Shown piece after piece: positions 60,684 through 64,000 of a stretch of DNA of 64,000 bases (positions within the stretch are counted from its first letter, which is position 1; each line of letters begins with the position of its first letter). The stretch covers positions 28,030,667-28,094,666 of the forward strand of contig CP154956.1 in NCBI GenBank assembly GCA_039621445.1, given 5' to 3'. The position numbers and the translations under genes are program-made. The DNA comes from Euglena gracilis (lineage: Eukaryota > Euglenida > Euglenophyceae > Euglenales). Under the pieces are notes generated by a model that made no database searches, was not told the origin of the DNA, and saw only the letters and a list, made by a program, of their open reading frames with translations.

Positions 60684-61835
60684 ACCCAGTGGTCCAGTCG
60701 CTTGTGGTTGGAAAAATTTGCGGACACAGGACCAGGTCATGGCGATAATCCCATTACTGTTGCCCACCCTGAGCCACAGGGAGGAGGGTTGAGCACCCTC
60801 TCCCAACCTGAGTTCAGCAGCGCTCTTGCTCAAAAGAGATTAGAGCTCAGCAACCCCCACATAAGGTTGCAAAAAAATTTGAAATAAAAAAATTCGAAAT
60901 ACGACACCTTGGTCTTTTTTGACCCCCTTTTCAAAAAAAATTGGTTGCAAAAATTTTCTTCCAGCCTGGCTTTGCCGGGCTGTCCCAAACTTCATTTCAG
61001 CGAGACCACTGGGGAGGGGGGGGTCTGCAACCTGGCGAATCCCCCCAGAGGGGGAGGGGGATCCGCAGCACGGCAGACCAGGGAGCTGCTGGCTGGAAAA
61101 AGGTGCCGGTGGGGTTCTATTTTTTAAATCATTCATTGCCTTCAGATTTGAACCTAGGATGTAGATTTGATGGACAGGTATTCCACCACTGAACTGTCAC
61201 CAGCTCGATCGTCCTGGTGTCTTTTATAACCCCCAAAAAATTTTGTTACCTCCCCCCCCCCAAGCCCAATGAACACTAAGGTGACAATCTAGACGGTCCG
61301 AACAGGGGGTGTCCATTGAGCTTTGGGTACGGTTTCTGTGTAGATACGGTATATGGTGACAATCCAGGCGGTCCGAACACCCCCTGTTCATTGGGCAAGG
61401 GTGTTCATTAGGCATGGGGGGGGGGGAGGTACCACAAATATGGGACATATCAAACCTTCGTACAACTTTCCATGGACGTGGTGAGGTAGCAGCAGACACA
61501 TAGGTCCACTTTTTGTCAATGGCCATCAGCCCAAATGGAACGACGTTGCAAGGCCACTGCAGCCAAAGCCATTTCATGACCCCAAAGGCGTGGCCAATGC
61601 AGCCAGGAGGGCTCACAGACCTTTCCGGTGCACCGCCAGCCACACCAATCGGAGAGCAAGCGGAGACGGTGCAGCAGCAGAAGAACGGCACCCATCGCTG
61701 GAGGGCAGAGGCCTTGATTCCCAGCAGCCGAGGCGATTGCTGTGAGTCCCGGAGGAGTCCCCGCCATGCACAGAGCCCACAGCAGTGCGGGCAGCGTGTG
61801 TCAGTCGCCCGTTGGGAGGGGCCCGGCGGCGGGCA
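60684..61835. other. Intergenic, with a GTGACAATC duplication and a tRNA-like fragment
   Basis: No exon supported. A GTGACAATC...GGCGGTCCGAACA phrase occurs twice (about 61280 and 61352) with inverted CATTGAG/CATTGGG words nearby. At 61128-61205 the minus strand has pol III box A- and box B-like words (see findings). Bases 61500-61780 are open in several frames without motifs and may hold the 3' end of the LRR gene. Confidence 0.4.
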
Positions 61836-61890
61836 ACGGTCGGGGACCGCCCATGGCGGGGGCGTCGCGTTCCCCGGCGCGGCGGGCGAC

Positions 61891-63201
61891 GGCGGCCAGC
61901 AGGTCGGCGTACAGCGCGGGGGAGATGGCGGTGTTGTCGGAGAGGCGCAGCGTGTGGAGGGCGGGGCCGGACACGCATGCAGCGCGGGTCGCAGAAAATG
62001 GTGTGCACCACACCAGTTTGTTGATGCCGACAACTGGCCCGCAAATACCTGGCACGAACTCCGGTGAAAAGGTCTCGGCGTCTACGGGCGGCCGCACCAA
62101 ATGGTGCCTTTGGCGTGGCCGCCGAATGTCCGGGCAGGGCTATGGGGCACCGCCGCCAGCAGGGCTGCGGCCCCAGCGTCGGTGATGTCGCAATTACGCA
62201 GGTCGAGCACCGCGAGGTGGCGGGCGTGGGGCAGCGCCGCCGCCAGGCACTTCGGCTGACACGCCCCGGGGGACTCATCTGGGACTCATCTCATCGCTGA
62301 CAGAGCCCAGGGAGAGTCCCAACATGTGTTTCCCCTTGTTGGGCTGCCCTTTGGGTGGCTGGTTCCTGCAGAGGAGATGCCTAAACCTGAATGTGGGTGG
62401 ACATTAACAAAATTAAACTAAATTAAAGTAAATTCATTAATACCCAGTACACTTCAAACTCTCTGCAGTTTGGCAAGCCCAACCTCCTGAGACTCCAATA
62501 TTGTGGGAGTTCAGTGCAAGTCAAATTAAGAGGACAAAAATTAGGGGGGGAAATGGCAAGCCTCGAAAACAATCACACAACGGAACATGACTCCATGTTC
62601 CGCAAAAATTCTTTTTTTGTTTCAACCCAAGAGCAAAAATGGTGGCCGGGTGGGGGGAGCCATTGGTCACTTAGAATTGGGCAGGGGGAGTTATTGGAGT
62701 CACTGGCCACAGCATTCACGGCAACCCGCCCGCCGCCAGGGCGTGGGCGCCCCCGGGTCGCCCAAGGGGTTGCGGTCCCCGACACGCGGCGGCTTCGCAT
62801 GCCCTACCCGCCCCGCCCCAACCCCTCTCGGCCCCGGCCGGGACAGTCCCCCCAACCACAGCACCACAGAACCGGTGGCTCACCGCGGCCTCGCCAGTGT
62901 GCCTGGGAAAAATGCCGCCCCCCAATTCACCCAACCAGCTTCCTCAAGCAGAGATGCATGACGTCCCCCGAAATGCCAAAGGGCTTCCCAACAACAACAA
63001 GCAACAGGTGGAATATGCCCCAAATGATTCACAGGAAACAAATATGCATACATGTGCGTGCGTGCATGCGTGCGTGCATGCGCGCGCGTGTGTGGCCAGG
63101 CAGGCGGTGGGGGGGGACCGGCCGCAGCCGTCGCGTGGACCAGCGCCAGCTCCTCCAGGGGGCTGCCGGCCCCCAACAGCGCCGCCCGGGGCAGGGCCGT
63201 G
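61891..63201 (-). CDS. Leucine-rich repeat protein, ribonuclease-inhibitor type, partial
   Basis: Minus-strand exons at 63201-63119 (PRAALLGAGSPLEELALVHA), about 62803-62727 (DRNPLGDPG), 62255-62151 (HLAVLDLRNCDITDAGAAAL) and a last one ending at 61891 (ALHTLRLSDNTAISPALYAD). Each carries roughly one LRR with the RNI-type L-x-x-L-x-L-x-x-N/C-x-I pattern, and two end at the same repeat position (LLAA|GT), so repeats and exons appear to have multiplied together. The exon at 62.8 kb reads on into AHALAAG only after a one-base change in its GGGGG run. The last exon has no AG just upstream of its conserved part. Neither end of the gene was found. Such proteins are protein-binding scaffolds; no partner can be inferred. 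Confidence 0.6.
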
Positions 63202-63249
63202 CTGTGGTGGTGGTGGGGGGGCCACCCAACCCCATGGCTTGAAGAAGGG

Positions 63250-64000
63250 GGCATCCCATTTTGTTTTTTTTTGTTTTCAGCACCCAGGGGAGGGGGGAGG
63301 AGGGAGGGAGGAGGGGGGAGGGGGGTTGGGTGGCAGCCACCATGGGGGGGGGGGGCTCAGCAGGAACCGCCGGTTCAGGTGGTATCCTCGGCCGATGAAC
63401 TGCCGCGGTGAAGTTTCACCGTTTTGAGGGCCGGGGATGAAATTTTGGCGTGTCGTATTCGGTTCTGCATCCTCAAAAATGAACTTTTGGATGCCAATGG
63501 GGCTGAAATTTGAGTAAACTTTCGAAAAGTTGCAAAAAATGATTTTTGACAATTCTTGGTCAAGAAAATGCCCTTGTGGCAACTTCACCAGTGAAATTCA
63601 CGTCGAATTAGGCAGATGGGGGATGGTTCAGGACCCCTTGGTGAAGTTTCAAATCAGTGAACGGTGCACCATAGGGGGGGGGGGTAACAGAAGACCAAAA
63701 TCTGCAACCTGATCTCCCTTAGTTGCACTAAGGCTTCTTGTCTGTTTATGGCCGGCGCTAACTTCGCTTCTGGCCCAGTTTGCTGCGTAGTGGCCAGGGA
63801 CCCCGTACACCAGTCCTCTTTGTTGCTCCCCCTGGCCGGGTGAGTAACTCTGGTGTAATTCCAGCGCTGTAGGGACATACACTCACCTTGTGTGGTTGGT
63901 GTGGTTCCCGTGGGTGGGTCTACACCCTTGCGCCCCAGTGCTGCTCTTGCCTCCTGCCCTCTTCCCACTTTTCTGTGTGGGGGATGCATGGCGCAGGCAC
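63250..64000. other. Right end, no supported gene
   Basis: A purine-rich G-run block at 63280-63360, then mixed sequence. Bases 63660-63990 are open for 111 codons on the minus strand (PTGTTPTTQGECMSLQRWNY and so on) but with no recognisable domain and no GC-rich exon signature, so I do not call a gene. The 5' exons of the LRR gene should lie here or beyond the window. Confidence 0.35.

Noticed and set aside
63654-63989. 111-codon minus-strand open frame at the right end
   Set aside because: Lower GC, no motif, no splice evidence and no continuation; insufficient to call a gene.

Overview
This is a stretch of nuclear DNA from an intron-rich eukaryote, most likely a microbial alga or other protist with a large, repeat-laden genome. 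Coding sequence occurs as short (30-320 base), very GC-rich exons on the minus strand. The DNA between them is poorer in GC and is full of microsatellites, minisatellites and small transposons that carry long G and C homopolymers. There are no bacterial operons, Shine-Dalgarno sites, CRISPR arrays or rRNA genes. The species cannot be named from the sequence. GTG/GTC-type donors and GC-rich exons recall green algae, and the run of same-strand genes also recalls dinoflagellates; both are inference.

I rebuilt genes by reading exons by eye and requiring GT...AG boundaries and matching codon phase. All recognisable genes are on the minus strand. In transcription order (right to left): (1) a ribonuclease-inhibitor-type LRR gene, 5' end not found (63.2-61.9 kb); (2) a temptin-domain secreted protein (59.4-57.6 kb); (3) a family-17 glycosyltransferase (54.5-48.1 kb); (4) the 3' exons of a protein with a Ser/Thr-rich stalk and hydrophobic tail (47.5-44.5 kb), possibly a C-terminal extension of the glycosyltransferase; (5) weak unassigned exons at 39.7-40.1 kb; (6) tubulin-binding cofactor C (38.7-32.7 kb); (7) a membrane-anchored prolyl 4-hydroxylase (27.9-18.3 kb); (8) a small Q/A-rich basic ORF (18.1-17.9 kb); (9) Mediator subunit MED10, a clean four-exon gene (17.5-15.7 kb); (10) gene B, a 13-exon, about 527-residue secreted protein with an EGF-like segment and a C-terminal 'WLDG' beta-sandwich module (15.0-7.1 kb); (11) gene A, a paralogue of the gene B module with a classical EGF domain (5.0-2.2 kb, both ends missing).

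The secretory and extracellular theme is marked: genes A and B, the temptin protein, the prolyl hydroxylase and the glycosyltransferase all belong to the secretory pathway or cell surface, where hydroxyproline-rich and N-glycosylated proteins are made. MED10 and TBCC are general housekeeping genes.

The rest is dominated by hAT-like miniature elements with CAGG... terminal inverted repeats and 8-bp target duplications (perfect at 2.8, 6.1, 31.4 and 59.6 kb), including one nested in another repeat. Different families share a GC-rich hairpin core. Large simple-sequence tracts lie at 30.6-31.1 kb and 58.1-58.6 kb, and a 138-bp minisatellite framed by a 25-bp inverted repeat lies in a TBCC intron. 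Several otherwise good exons join only with a one-base frame slip, which suggests either homopolymer errors in the assembly or decay.
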